Assembly (NCBI GenBank): GCA_001628005.1
Contig: LUQU01000004.1
Location: forward strand, 1-64,000
Source of the DNA: SAR86 cluster bacterium REDSEA-S09_B4
Lineage (GTDB): Bacteria; Pseudomonadota; Gammaproteobacteria; Magnimaribacterales; Magnimaribacteraceae
DNA: 64,000 nucleotides
Reading direction: 5' to 3'
The translations under genes and the position numbers were made by a program. Positions within the stretch are counted from its first letter, which is position 1; each line of letters opens with the position of its first letter. The notes beneath the pieces were generated by a model, which worked only from the letters and a program-made list of their open reading frames with translations, was not told the DNA's origin and did not search any database. Positions 30,997-41,853 of this stretch are shown here, in pieces.

Positions 30997-33900
30997 ACGA
31001 ACGGATATAAATTCAGTTTTAATTTTAGGAGCAGGACCCATTGTAATAGGCCAGGCTTGTGAATTTGATTATTCAGGAGCTCAGGCTTGTAAAGCTCTAA
31101 AAGAAGATGGATTTAGGGTAATTTTAGTCAATTCAAATCCAGCTACCATCATGACTGATCCCTCTTTAGCTGATGCTACCTATATAGAACCAATTCAGTG
31201 GCAAACAGTGGAAAAAATTATAGAAAAAGAAAAACCAGATGTAATTTTACCAACTATGGGTGGTCAGACGGGATTAAATACTGCCTTGGATTTAGATAGA
31301 GAAGGGGTTCTAAAAAAACATAAAGTTGAAATGATTGGAGCCACCAAAGATGCAATAGATAAAGCTGAAGACAGAGACCGATTTTCTGAAGCAATGAAGA
31401 AGATTGGTTTAAGAACTCCCAAGGCAGCTTTAGCACACAATTTAAAAGAAGCTAAAAAAATAGTAAAAGATATTGGGTTTCCCTGTGTCTTAAGGCCCAA
31501 CTTTACTATGGGAGGGGCAGGAGGTGGAGTTGCCTATAATCAAGATGAATTCGAAGAGATCTGTTCCAGAGGTTTTGATCTATCTCCAACCTCTGAGATT
31601 TATATAGATGAATATCTCGAAGGTTGGAAGGAATACGAAATGGAAGTGGTAAGGGATAAAAATGATAACTGCATCATAGTTTGCAGTATTGAAAACCTAG
31701 ATCCTATGGGTGTACATACTGGAGATTCCATAACAGTTGCACCTGCTCAAACCCTAACAGATAAAGAGTATCAGCTAATGAGAAATGCAGCTATGGACAT
31801 TCTTAGAGAAATTGGTGTGGAGACTGGCGGTTCTAATGTTCAATTTACTGTTAATCCTGAAGATGGAGAAATGCTGGTAATTGAAATGAACCCAAGAGTT
31901 TCTAGGTCTTCAGCTTTAGCCTCGAAAGCTACTGGATTTCCGATTGCAAAAGTAGCAGCTAAGTTAGCAGTAGGATACACACTGGATGAGCTTAGAAATG
32001 ATATTACTGGAGGTATCATTCCTTCATCCTTTGAACCATCTATAGATTATGTAGTTACGAAGATTCCCAGATTTAATTTCGAGAAGTTTCCACAAGCAGA
32101 ACCTATTTTGACAACGCAAATGAAATCAGTTGGTGAAGTCATGGCAATAGGTAGAACCTTTCAGGAGTCATTTCAAAAGGCTATAAGAGGATTAGAAATT
32201 GGAAAGGATGGGCTTAACGAAATATATGATTGTTCAAATCAAGACTTGGCTGATCTAAAGAAAGAACTTTCAACACCAAGCCCAGACAGGATTTGGTTCC
32301 TGGCTGATGCACTAAGAAATGGCATGACAGTTCAAGAAGTTTTTAATACAACAAAAATTGATCCTTGGTTTATTTCACAAATTGAGGATTTAATAATTGA
32401 GGAAGATACTTTAAAAAATTTGTCCTTAAACGCAATAGACAAAGATTATTTATTGGATGTAAAGAAAAAAGGGTTTTCAGATAGTAGATTGGCTTTTTTG
32501 TTAAAGACTCAAGAAAGAGAGGTCAGAGAAAAAAGGAAAGAGCTTAAGGTAATACCGGTATTTAAAAGAGTGGATACTTGCGCGGCTGAATTTGAATCAT
32601 CAACCGCCTACATGTACTCAACCTATGAAGAAGAATGTGAATCTAAACCTAGCAGTAAAAAGAAGGTGATAGTTTTGGGAGGAGGTCCAAACAGAATCGG
32701 TCAGGGGATAGAGTTTGATTATTGCTGTGTTCATGCAGCTCTAGCTATGAAAGAAGAAGGATACGAATCAATAATGGTAAATTGCAATCCAGAAACTGTT
32801 TCTACTGACTATGATGTTTCCGATAGATTATATTTTGAACCCATCACTATGGAAGATGTGCTTACTATTACTGAGTTGGAGAAACCACTTGGAGTTATAG
32901 TCCAATACGGAGGGCAAACTCCTTTAAAATTAGCTAAAGAACTAGAAAAGAATGGTGTGCCTATATGGGGAACATCTCCCGATTCAATAGACTTGGCTGA
33001 AGACAGAGGAAGATTTCAAAAGTTCGTTCACAAACTAAAACTAACTCAGCCCCCAAATGGGTTAGCCACTAATCAGGAAGAGGCTATGAAAGTTTCAACT
33101 GAAATAGGGTTTCCTTTGGTAGTTAGGCCTTCTTATGTTCTTGGAGGAAGAGCTATGGAAATAGTTTACAACCAAAAAGATTTAGAAAATTATTTAGTTG
33201 ATGCAGTAGAGGCAAGTGAAGAAAGCCCAGTTTTATTAGATAGTTTTTTAAATCAAGCAATTGAATTAGATATTGAAGCAGTTTGTGATGGCAAGGAAGT
33301 AGTTATTGGAGGTATTCTTCAACATATTGAACAAGCTGGTATCCATTCCGGGGACTCTGCTTGCTCTTTACCTCCTTATAACTTGGACAGTAAGTTAATT
33401 TCAGAAATTCATACCATGGTTAAATCTATAGCCTTGGAAATAAAGGCAGTTGGACTTATAAATGTCCAGTTAGCTCTTTGTGATGATATTCTTTATTTAC
33501 TTGAGGTAAATCCTAGGGCCTCTAGAACCATCCCTTTTGTCTCAAAGTGCATTGGGAATTCTTTAGCTAAAGTAGGTGCAAAATGCATGTCAGGAATTTC
33601 TTTAAAAAGACAAGGATTTACTAAAGAGATTATCCCTAAATATTTTTCTGTGAAAGAGGCAGTACTTCCATTTTCAAAATTTCAAGGGGTAGATCCGATA
33701 CTTGGTCCTGAAATGAAATCCACTGGAGAAGTTATGGGGATAGGCAAAAGTTTTGCTGAAGCCTATGCTAAAGCTCAAATAGGAGCGGGCGAAAATATAT
33801 CTTCTGAGGGATGTATTTTTCTCAGTGTGCGAAACTCTGATCAGGAATTTGTTGCAGAATTAGCTAAAGAGTTTCACGATCTAGGTTTCACTATAGTTGC

Positions 33901-34201
33901 CACTAAAGGGACAGCAACTTTCATTTCTGAAAGCGACCTTCCTGTAACAATTGTAAAGAAAGTTGCAGAAGGAAGACCTCATGTTGTAGATATGATGAAA
34001 AATGGCGAAATTCAAATAGTAGTTAACACCACCGAAGGAAGGCAATCAATTTTGGATTCTGCTTCCATAAGAAGAACAGCTTTAGAAGAGAAAATCTACT
34101 GCACTACAACTTTGGAAGGAGGAAGGGCAGTTTGTTCGGTTCTAAGAAATAAAGAAGATTGGGATGTAGATCGATTACAAGACCTTCATGCTAAACTGTA
34201 A
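30989..34201 (+). CDS. carB: Carbamoyl-phosphate synthase large subunit
   Basis: 1070 aa with duplicated ATP-grasp halves. Confidence 0.99.
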   Translation: MPKRTDINSVLILGAGPIVIGQACEFDYSGAQACKALKEDGFRVILVNSNPATIMTDPSLADATYIEPIQWQTVEKIIEKEKPDVILPTMGGQTGLNTALDLDREGVLKKHKVEMIGATKDAIDKAEDRDRFSEAMKKIGLRTPKAALAHNLKEAKKIVKDIGFPCVLRPNFTMGGAGGGVAYNQDEFEEICSRGFDLSPTSEIYIDEYLEGWKEYEMEVVRDKNDNCIIVCSIENLDPMGVHTGDSITVAPAQTLTDKEYQLMRNAAMDILREIGVETGGSNVQFTVNPEDGEMLVIEMNPRVSRSSALASKATGFPIAKVAAKLAVGYTLDELRNDITGGIIPSSFEPSIDYVVTKIPRFNFEKFPQAEPILTTQMKSVGEVMAIGRTFQESFQKAIRGLEIGKDGLNEIYDCSNQDLADLKKELSTPSPDRIWFLADALRNGMTVQEVFNTTKIDPWFISQIEDLIIEEDTLKNLSLNAIDKDYLLDVKKKGFSDSRLAFLLKTQEREVREKRKELKVIPVFKRVDTCAAEFESSTAYMYSTYEEECESKPSSKKKVIVLGGGPNRIGQGIEFDYCCVHAALAMKEEGYESIMVNCNPETVSTDYDVSDRLYFEPITMEDVLTITELEKPLGVIVQYGGQTPLKLAKELEKNGVPIWGTSPDSIDLAEDRGRFQKFVHKLKLTQPPNGLATNQEEAMKVSTEIGFPLVVRPSYVLGGRAMEIVYNQKDLENYLVDAVEASEESPVLLDSFLNQAIELDIEAVCDGKEVVIGGILQHIEQAGIHSGDSACSLPPYNLDSKLISEIHTMVKSIALEIKAVGLINVQLALCDDILYLLEVNPRASRTIPFVSKCIGNSLAKVGAKCMSGISLKRQGFTKEIIPKYFSVKEAVLPFSKFQGVDPILGPEMKSTGEVMGIGKSFAEAYAKAQIGAGENISSEGCIFLSVRNSDQEFVAELAKEFHDLGFTIVATKGTATFISESDLPVTIVKKVAEGRPHVVDMMKNGEIQIVVNTTEGRQSILDSASIRRTALEEKIYCTTTLEGGRAVCSVLRNKEDWDVDRLQDLHAKL

Positions 34202-34221
34202 ATTTACAAGAAACTAAACTA

Positions 34222-34698
34222 ATGCCTCGTTATCCCATGACAAAAGAGGGTGAGTCCTCTCTCAGAGAAGAGCTCCAAAAGCTTAAATCTGTTGATCGAA
34301 ACAATGTAGTAAAAGCTATAGCTGAAGCTAGAGAGCATGGCGATTTGAAAGAAAATGCAGAATATCATGCTGCAAAAGAACAACAGGGACTAATTGAATC
34401 ACGGATCAGAGATATTGAAAGTAAGTTGGCTAATTCTCAAATTATAGATGTGTCAGATATAGAGCCTACTGGGAAGGTAATTTTTGGAACTACGGTAGAA
34501 ATACAAGACTTGAAAGATAGTAACTTAATTTCTTATAAGATAGTGGGGGAAGATGAAGCAGATGCTAAGTTGAGTAAGATATCTGTTAATTCACCCTTAG
34601 CCAGAAGTCTAATTGGAAAATGTGAAGGGGATCTTGTAAATTTGGAGACCCCTGGTGGAAAAAAGGAATATGAAATCTTGTCTATTCATCACATCTAA
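34222..34698 (+). CDS. greA: Transcription elongation factor GreA
   Basis: [20 protein letters not shown]; after carB. Confidence 0.98.
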   Translation: MPRYPMTKEGESSLREELQKLKSVDRNNVVKAIAEAREHGDLKENAEYHAAKEQQGLIESRIRDIESKLANSQIIDVSDIEPTGKVIFGTTVEIQDLKDSNLISYKIVGEDEADAKLSKISVNSPLARSLIGKCEGDLVNLETPGGKKEYEILSIHHI

Positions 34699-34700
34699 AT

Positions 34701-35309
34701 TTGACCAAATCATCTAAAGCTATATACAAAAAAGCAGATACTTTTTCTAAGTTAGCTAAAGCTCATGGTTATAGGTCAAGGTCCGCCATTAAGCTTCTAG
34801 AGATACAAAAAAAAGACAACTTTATAAAACCCCATGCAAAAGTCTTAGATCTAGGTAGTAGCCCAGGAGGATGGTCTCAAGTCTGTAAAGAAATAGTAGG
34901 TAAAAAAGGCATAGTTTTTGGAGTAGATAAAAAGATTATGCAGCCATTGAAGCCAGTTCATTTCATAAATAAAGGCCTAGAAAACCTTTGTGTAAGTGAT
35001 TTCGAAGTCTTAAATAAAAATATTCTGCCATTTGATGTTGTTTTATCTGATATTGCCCCAAATATAAGTGGTATAAGAGACAGAGATAATGCCTTAATGG
35101 AAGCTATTCTTATAGATATTAGGCTATGTATTGATAATTTTTTAAAAGTAAGAGGAACTGCTTTATGTAAAGTATTTCATGGTGAAAATTTTGACAAATT
35201 AATGATTTATATGAAAACTAACTTCCAAAAGGTTAAAATTAGAAAACCAGATTCTTCGAGAGCAAATTCTAAAGAAACCTATATCCTAGGGGTTGGTAAG
35301 AAAAAATGA
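34701..35309 (+). CDS. rlmE: 23S rRNA 2'-O-methyltransferase (TTG start)
   Basis: [25 protein letters not shown]; upstream of ftsH. Confidence 0.96.
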   Translation: MTKSSKAIYKKADTFSKLAKAHGYRSRSAIKLLEIQKKDNFIKPHAKVLDLGSSPGGWSQVCKEIVGKKGIVFGVDKKIMQPLKPVHFINKGLENLCVSDFEVLNKNILPFDVVLSDIAPNISGIRDRDNALMEAILIDIRLCIDNFLKVRGTALCKVFHGENFDKLMIYMKTNFQKVKIRKPDSSRANSKETYILGVGKKK

Positions 35310-37207
35310 GTGAATTAGTAAAAAATATCTTAATGTGGCTTTTTATAGTAGTGACCTTGTTCACTGTTTTCAGCAACTTTTCTTCTGAATCCAAAAGCGA
35401 GGTAATTAGTTATTCTGAATTCATAGCTCAAGTTGAGAGTGATCAAGTTTTAAGTGTGGAATTTCAGAATGATAATTACACCATTACAGGAAAAACAGTA
35501 AATGGAAAAAGCTTTGAAACCGTTAAACCTCCTTTTTTACAAGATGATCTAAGTGAAGTACTTAAAGACCACAGAGTCTCTGTTATTGGAGAGAAGCCTG
35601 AACAGCAATCAATCTTAAAACAACTCTTAATTGCTAGTTTTCCAATATTAATAATTCTTGCTGTATTTATTTTCTTTATGCGTCAAATGCAAGGAGGAAT
35701 ATCTGGAAAATCAGGACCCATGAGCTTTGGCAGAAGCAAGGCAAAGATGCTAGAGGGAGGTAAAGTTAAAACAAACTTTTCGGATGTAGCAGGTATAGAA
35801 GAGGCTAAGGAAGAAGTTCAGGAAATAGTAGACTTTCTGAAGGATCCATCAAAATTTCAAAAACTTGGAGGGAAGATACCTACTGGGATACTCATGGTAG
35901 GGTCACCAGGAACAGGTAAAACTCTTTTATCCAGAGCAATTGCAGGAGAAGCTCAAGTTCCATTCTTTACAATCTCAGGATCTGATTTTGTTGAGATGTT
36001 TGTAGGAGTAGGGGCTTCAAGAGTAAGGGATATGTTTGAACAAGCAAAGAGGCAAGCACCTTGTATAGTTTTTATAGATGAAATAGATGCAGTTGGAAGA
36101 CATAGGGGTGCAGGTTTAGGTGGAGGTCATGATGAAAGAGAGCAGACTTTAAATCAACTTCTTGTAGAAATGGACGGTTTTGAACAAAACGAAGGAATAA
36201 TTATCATTGCTGCTACAAACAGACCAGATGTATTAGATCCAGCTTTATTAAGGCCAGGCAGGTTTGATAGACAAGTAGTAGTCCCACTTCCTGATATTAG
36301 AGGAAGAGAACAAATCCTTAAGGTTCATATGAAAAAAGTTCCAATAGGAGAAGATGTAGATCCTTCTGTAATTGCTCGAGGAACTCCTGGTTTTTCGGGT
36401 GCTGATCTAGCAAATTTGGTAAATGAAGCAGCTTTAGTTGCAGCAAGATCTGGAAAGAAGCTTGTAGGGATGGAGCAAATGGATTTTGCTAAAGACAAGG
36501 TAATGATGGGCACTGAAAGAAGGTCCTTGGTTATGTCTGAAGAAGATAAACTTAAAACCGCATATCACGAGGCTGGTCACGCAATTGTAGGTAGATTGCT
36601 AGAGGAACATGATCCAGTTTATAAAGTGACTATTATTCCAAGAGGAAGGGCTTTAGGAATAACAGTTTTTCTACCTGAAGAGGATAAGTATAGCCATAGC
36701 CGTCAATATGTTTTAGACAGGATTTGTGGTTTATACGGAGGCAGAATTGCTGAAGAATTGATATATGGTGAAAAGGGAATAACTACTGGCGCTTCTAATG
36801 ACATAGAGAGGGCTACAGAGTTGGCACGTAATATGGTTACTAAATGGGGCCTCTCTCAAGAGTTAGGACCAATGCGTTATGGAGATGAGACCGATGAGCC
36901 TTTTTTAGGAAGATCGGTTGGAAGTGCCAAACAAGGTATTTCTGATGAAACCGCTTCAAAAATTGATAAAGAAGTTAAATTAATTATTTCTACTTGTTAT
37001 GAAAATGCAACGAATTTACTAAAAGAGAATTTAGAAAATCTTCATTTAATGGCGAAATCGTTAGTTGAATACGAAACTTTAGATTCAGAACAGATAGATG
37101 ACATTATGGCTGGTGCAAAACCTAGAGCTCCAGGGTCTAAAGAAAATAAGACTGAAAATAAAGAAAAGAATGACCCTTCAGTAGGGGATGCTGCTGAGCA
37201 AAGTTGA
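35306..37207 (+). CDS. ftsH: ATP-dependent zinc metalloprotease FtsH
   Basis: [21 protein letters not shown] region, HEAGH zinc site. Confidence 0.99.
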   Translation: MSELVKNILMWLFIVVTLFTVFSNFSSESKSEVISYSEFIAQVESDQVLSVEFQNDNYTITGKTVNGKSFETVKPPFLQDDLSEVLKDHRVSVIGEKPEQQSILKQLLIASFPILIILAVFIFFMRQMQGGISGKSGPMSFGRSKAKMLEGGKVKTNFSDVAGIEEAKEEVQEIVDFLKDPSKFQKLGGKIPTGILMVGSPGTGKTLLSRAIAGEAQVPFFTISGSDFVEMFVGVGASRVRDMFEQAKRQAPCIVFIDEIDAVGRHRGAGLGGGHDEREQTLNQLLVEMDGFEQNEGIIIIAATNRPDVLDPALLRPGRFDRQVVVPLPDIRGREQILKVHMKKVPIGEDVDPSVIARGTPGFSGADLANLVNEAALVAARSGKKLVGMEQMDFAKDKVMMGTERRSLVMSEEDKLKTAYHEAGHAIVGRLLEEHDPVYKVTIIPRGRALGITVFLPEEDKYSHSRQYVLDRICGLYGGRIAEELIYGEKGITTGASNDIERATELARNMVTKWGLSQELGPMRYGDETDEPFLGRSVGSAKQGISDETASKIDKEVKLIISTCYENATNLLKENLENLHLMAKSLVEYETLDSEQIDDIMAGAKPRAPGSKENKTENKEKNDPSVGDAAEQS

Positions 37208-37236
37208 GGTAACTTTAACTTAACAACTTTAGATCA

Positions 37237-38598
37237 ATGTCTTTAAAAAAAATACCTGAATATTTTCCTTTAGATTGGCGTTTTGGTACCGATGGCATTA
37301 GAGGTCCAGTTGAATCTAAGATGAATCCTTTATTTATGGTTAAGCTAGGTTGGGCTGCAGGGAAGATTTTGCAAGAAAAAGGCATTGAAGGAATATTAAT
37401 AGGTAAAGACACAAGGATCTCCGGATACATGATCGAGTCTGCATTGGAATCAGGGTTCATTTCAGCTGGAGTAAATGTCACTTTAGTTGGACCTATGCCT
37501 ACTCCAGGTGTTGCGTATTTAGCAAAATCAACCAATCAGGCTGGTTTGGTTATTAGTGCTTCACATAATAGGTTTAGTGATAATGGAATTAAATTCTTTA
37601 CTGAAAAAGGTTTCAAGCCTGATTATCAGTTTGAGAAGGAAATAGAAGATGTTCTTTTAGACAAGAGTACAGTAGTAGATTCTCTAGAACTTGGAAAAGC
37701 GAAGAGGCTTGAAGACGCACAGTCTAGATATATTGAATTTTGTCTTTCTGCCTCTCCAAATCTTGATTTATCTGGACTTAATCTAGTTATTGATTGTGCA
37801 AATGGAGCTAATTATGCAATAGCTCCAAAAGTGTTTGGCGAATTGGGTTGTAAGGTAACCGAAATGTCTACTTCGCCAGATGGAATTAATATTAATGCAG
37901 ATTGTGGCTCTACTAATCCTGAAAAAATACAACAAGCAGTTATTTCTAATGAGGCAGATCTAGGTATTTCTTTTGATGGAGATGGGGATAGATTAGTGAT
38001 TGTTGATAAGAAAGGAATAATATTAGATGGAGATGATCTTCTATACACATTAGTCTCTAGGAATTCCATTAAGCAAGAAAATAAATCTTATGAGGGAGTA
38101 GTAGGAACTCTCATGACAAACAAGTCCTTAGAAGACTTCTTGGAAAATAAAGGAATAGGCTTCTTAAGAACCGATGTAGGTGATAAATATGTATTGAGGG
38201 CTTTAAGGGAAAGAAGCTGGATTTTGGGAGGAGAGCCTTCAGGGCATATCATTTGCTTAGACAAAACTACTACTGGAGATGCTCTTATCGCTTCAATTAA
38301 ATTACTGGAATCATTAAAGGATATAGATTTTGATATCTCAAAGGCTCTAGAGAACTTTACAAAATTACCACAGCAATTAATCAGTTTTGAAGTAAATGAT
38401 CCATATAAAATATTAATGAATTCTGAAATCAGATCTGAAATTTCTAAATTAGAAAAGAAACTGGGTAATAAAGGAAGAGTTCTTATTAGGCCTTCTGGTA
38501 CAGAAGAACTGTTAAGAGTTATGGTCGAAGCTTCAACAAAAGAACTAGCAGATGACTTGGCAAAAGAACTGTCTGAGTTTATACGCAAAGCTGCATAA
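37237..38598 (+). CDS. glmM: Phosphoglucosamine mutase
   Basis: FGTDGIRG, ISASHNRFSDNGIKFF, DGDGDR motifs. Confidence 0.98.
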   Translation: MSLKKIPEYFPLDWRFGTDGIRGPVESKMNPLFMVKLGWAAGKILQEKGIEGILIGKDTRISGYMIESALESGFISAGVNVTLVGPMPTPGVAYLAKSTNQAGLVISASHNRFSDNGIKFFTEKGFKPDYQFEKEIEDVLLDKSTVVDSLELGKAKRLEDAQSRYIEFCLSASPNLDLSGLNLVIDCANGANYAIAPKVFGELGCKVTEMSTSPDGININADCGSTNPEKIQQAVISNEADLGISFDGDGDRLVIVDKKGIILDGDDLLYTLVSRNSIKQENKSYEGVVGTLMTNKSLEDFLENKGIGFLRTDVGDKYVLRALRERSWILGGEPSGHIICLDKTTTGDALIASIKLLESLKDIDFDISKALENFTKLPQQLISFEVNDPYKILMNSEIRSEISKLEKKLGNKGRVLIRPSGTEELLRVMVEASTKELADDLAKELSEFIRKAA

Positions 38599-38603
38599 AA
38601 TTT

Positions 38604-39332
38604 ATGTTTATAGCAAATTGGAAAATGAATGGCTCCCAATCTATGCTTTCAGATTGGCTTGAAGGAGTTGGTAAAACATTGGATAAATCACTTCAAAAGC
38701 AGTGTCTACTTTGTCCACCCGTATGTTTTTTATCAGAAGCTTCCCAGCTTATAAGTAAATATAAGTTAAATATTTCTTTGGGTGCTCAAAATATAGATCC
38801 CAGTAGCTTTTCTCCTATAACTGGCGGCATAGATGGCGCAATGCTAAGAAGTATAGGCTCAGAGTTTGTAATAATTGGCCATTCTGAAAGAAGAGATATT
38901 TTTAAAGAAAGAGATTCCTTATTATTGGAAAAGCTTAAATCAGCTTCAGAGGATGGGTTAAAGGTTATTTTTTGTATTGGAGAGTCTCTGAAGGAAAAAG
39001 AAGAAAATCAAACCGCAAAGGTCCTCAAGCAACAATTACAAATAGTTAAGAATGCAGAGTTAAATGAATTTATGATAGCGTATGAGCCTGTTTGGGCTAT
39101 TGGATCTGGCACTGCAGCCAACATAGATTACATAAATAAAGTTCATAGAGAAATAAGTGATGAGGTTAGTTCTTATCAAAAAGAAGGATTCCTAGGAGTA
39201 TCCTACGGAGGTAGTGTAGATTCATCGAGTTCAAAGGATATACTCTTAATTAAAGGAGTACAGGGGTTACTTATAGGTGGTGCTTCTTTACAATATCAAG
39301 AATTTTGTAACATTGTCTTAAGTAATAATTAA
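38604..39332 (+). CDS. tpiA: Triosephosphate isomerase
   Basis: IANWKMNGS, IIGHSERR, AYEPVWAIGSG. Confidence 0.98.
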   Translation: MFIANWKMNGSQSMLSDWLEGVGKTLDKSLQKQCLLCPPVCFLSEASQLISKYKLNISLGAQNIDPSSFSPITGGIDGAMLRSIGSEFVIIGHSERRDIFKERDSLLLEKLKSASEDGLKVIFCIGESLKEKEENQTAKVLKQQLQIVKNAELNEFMIAYEPVWAIGSGTAANIDYINKVHREISDEVSSYQKEGFLGVSYGGSVDSSSSKDILLIKGVQGLLIGGASLQYQEFCNIVLSNN

Positions 39333-39348
39333 AACTAGGGAATCATTA

Positions 39349-39654
39349 ATGCAGACTTTATTAATCTTCTTTTATATTTTAACTGCACTATTAGTAATTG
39401 CACTTGTTTTGCTTCAACAAGGTAAAGGATCAGATATAGGCAGTGCTTTTGGTGGCGGTTCAGGTAATACAATGTTTGGACCCAATAGTTCCTTAAGCCC
39501 ATTAGCTAAGATTACTGCTGTTTTATCTCTTATTTTTCTTATTCTAAGTTTTTACTTAACTTTCCAATCTAGAACTATGGATAAGGAGGTTGAGTTAGAA
39601 CAAGAAATAATTAAGCCTAACGAAGGTATAGTCCCCGATTCTTTACCTGAATAG
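39349..39654 (+). CDS. secG: Preprotein translocase subunit SecG
   Basis: LLQQGKGSDIGSAFGGGSGNTMFG. Confidence 0.96.
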   Translation: MQTLLIFFYILTALLVIALVLLQQGKGSDIGSAFGGGSGNTMFGPNSSLSPLAKITAVLSLIFLILSFYLTFQSRTMDKEVELEQEIIKPNEGIVPDSLPE

Positions 39655-39658
39655 ACTT

Positions 39659-39745
39659 GCCGAAGTGGTGGAACTGGTAGACACGCTACCTTGAGGGGGT
39701 AGTGGGCTTTAGCCCGTGGAGGTTCGAATCCTCTCTTCGGCACCA
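39659..39745 (+). tRNA. tRNA-Leu(GAG)
   Basis: Cloverleaf GCCGAAG...CTTCGGC ACCA, long variable arm, anticodon loop TTGAGGG, encoded CCA. Confidence 0.96.
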
Positions 39746-39793
39746 ATTTTCTTGACCACCATGATAGCTAGACCTATACTTCGCCAGCTTTGA

Positions 39794-39870
<77 letters not shown>

Positions 39871-39873
39871 ACT

Positions 39874-39896
39874 AAAAGCCCCTAGAGGGCTTTTTT
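39874..39896 (+). terminator. Intrinsic terminator after tRNA-fMet
   Basis: AAAAGCCC-CTAGA-GGGCTTTTTT. Confidence 0.8.
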
Positions 39897-39911
39897 GTTA
39901 GGTTAGTAAGA

Positions 39912-40376
39912 ATGGATAAAGAATATATAGAGACATTAATAAAAAAGGATATTAAAACCTTGGGGTACGATATTTGGGGTATAGAACTATTAGGTAGTAG
40001 CTTAAATCCCACTCTAAGGATATTTATTGATAATGAAAATGGGGTAACTGTAGAAGATTGTGAAAAAGTAAGTAAACATGTATCTAAAGTAATAGAGGCT
40101 GATGATACTTACTCTATAAATTCAATTTTAGAAGTTTCTTCACCAGGAATAGAAAGAAAATTCTTCAATAAAGATCAATATATAAATTACCTGGGGTACA
40201 CAATTAAAATTAGGTATAGAGATACAGAACAACAATTCAAGAGTGTCAAAGGAGTTCTTATTTCAGTCTCTGAAAAGGGCTTAATTATTAATGTTCGAGA
40301 TGAAGAGTGTTTTATCCAGTTTCAAGAAATTGAAAAAGCAAATCTAGAATTCACGGGGGTAAAAAATGCAAAATGA
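39912..40376 (+). CDS. rimP: Ribosome maturation factor RimP
   Basis: LRIFIDNENGVTVEDCEKVSKHVSKVIEADD; before nusA. Confidence 0.96.
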   Translation: MDKEYIETLIKKDIKTLGYDIWGIELLGSSLNPTLRIFIDNENGVTVEDCEKVSKHVSKVIEADDTYSINSILEVSSPGIERKFFNKDQYINYLGYTIKIRYRDTEQQFKSVKGVLISVSEKGLIINVRDEECFIQFQEIEKANLEFTGVKNAK

Positions 40377-41847
40377 GATTTTATTAGTAGCTGAGTCAGT
40401 TTCTGGTGAAAAGGGACTGCCTCAAGAAGTAATCTTTGAAGCTATTGAGTCAGCATTGGCTACTGCTACTAAAAGAAGATATTCAGAACCTTCTAATATA
40501 GAAGTTAATATTGATAAATCTTCAGGCGAATACGAGACTTTTAGATTTTGGGAAGTTGTTGATGAAGAGGAATTTGAGGATCCAGGATTACACATTCTTT
40601 TAGATGAAGCTAAAAAGAAAGATTCTAAATTTGAACTCGGATCAAGAATAGAAGAAAAAGTTGATAATGTAGAATTTGGAAGAATAGCTGCCCAAGCTGC
40701 AAAACAAGTAATAGTTCAAAAAGTTAGAGAAGCTGAAAGGGCCAAGATAGTAGATCAATACAGATCATTTCTTGGAGAGTTAGTTAATGGGACTGTAAAA
40801 AAAGTTACAAGAGAGTTCTTAATTGTAGATCTGGGTGATGGAGCAGAAGCCATCCTCCCTAGAACTGAATTGATACCGGGTGAAGTATATAGAATAGGAG
40901 ATAGATTAAGGGCTGTCTTACAAGAAGAGGAAAGAGAAAATAGAGGATCTCAACTTTCATTGAGTCGGAAATGTCCCGAAATGGTTGGAGAGCTATTTAG
41001 GTTAGAGGTTCCTGAAATAGCTGAACAAGTAATAGAAATTAAAGCTATCGCAAGAGATGCAGGTTCTAGAGCCAAAATAGCAGTGAAAACAAATGACAAT
41101 AGAATTGATCCTGTGGGAGCCTGTGTAGGCATGAGAGGATCTAGGGTGCAAGCAGTTTCTGCCGAGCTTGGAAATGAGAGATTAGATATTGTTATTTGGG
41201 ATGATGATCCAGCAGAATTACTTATAAATGCAATCGGCCCAGCTGAGATAGACTCAATTGTCTTAGATGAAGAAAATCAGATAATGGAAGTTGCGGTAGA
41301 TAAGGATTCATTGGCACAGGCTATAGGCAGAAGTGGGCAAAATGTCAGATTATGTAGCTTAATTACTGGTTGGAAATTAAATGTGGTAGATAAAGACGAA
41401 GCTGGGCAAGAGGAGAACACCTCTGCTGCCAGTTTGCAAGTTCTGATAGATTATCTGGATGTAGATAAAGATTTAGCAAGTGTTTTGATTAGTGAAGGAT
41501 ATTCATCATTAGACTTGATTGCTGCTGCTAAAGAGTCTGACCTAAATAAAATAGAAGGTTTTGATGAAGAAATATCAGAACTTCTAATTAATAGATCTAA
41601 AGAAGCTCTTTTGACTTTAACAATGGAGATTTCTTCTGAAGCCGAAGATGATGAAAATGATTTAATGGCTGTTAAGTCAGTGGATATGACTTTAGCACTA
41701 GAATTAAATCAAAAAGGGATTAAGACAAGAGAGGATTTGGCTGAGTTATCTGTAGAAGAACTAACTGATGTAATTGAGATGGATGAAAAATCTGCAGCGG
41801 ATTTAATTATGGAAGCTAGGGAACATTGGTTTAAAGAGGATGAATAG
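40366..41847 (+). CDS. nusA: Transcription termination/antitermination protein NusA
   Basis: S1/KH domains: CVGMRGSRVQAVSAELGNERLDIVIWDDDPAE; AIGRSGQNVRL. Confidence 0.98.
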   Translation: MQNEILLVAESVSGEKGLPQEVIFEAIESALATATKRRYSEPSNIEVNIDKSSGEYETFRFWEVVDEEEFEDPGLHILLDEAKKKDSKFELGSRIEEKVDNVEFGRIAAQAAKQVIVQKVREAERAKIVDQYRSFLGELVNGTVKKVTREFLIVDLGDGAEAILPRTELIPGEVYRIGDRLRAVLQEEERENRGSQLSLSRKCPEMVGELFRLEVPEIAEQVIEIKAIARDAGSRAKIAVKTNDNRIDPVGACVGMRGSRVQAVSAELGNERLDIVIWDDDPAELLINAIGPAEIDSIVLDEENQIMEVAVDKDSLAQAIGRSGQNVRLCSLITGWKLNVVDKDEAGQEENTSAASLQVLIDYLDVDKDLASVLISEGYSSLDLIAAAKESDLNKIEGFDEEISELLINRSKEALLTLTMEISSEAEDDENDLMAVKSVDMTLALELNQKGIKTREDLAELSVEELTDVIEMDEKSAADLIMEAREHWFKEDE

Positions 41848-41853
41848 GAATAG

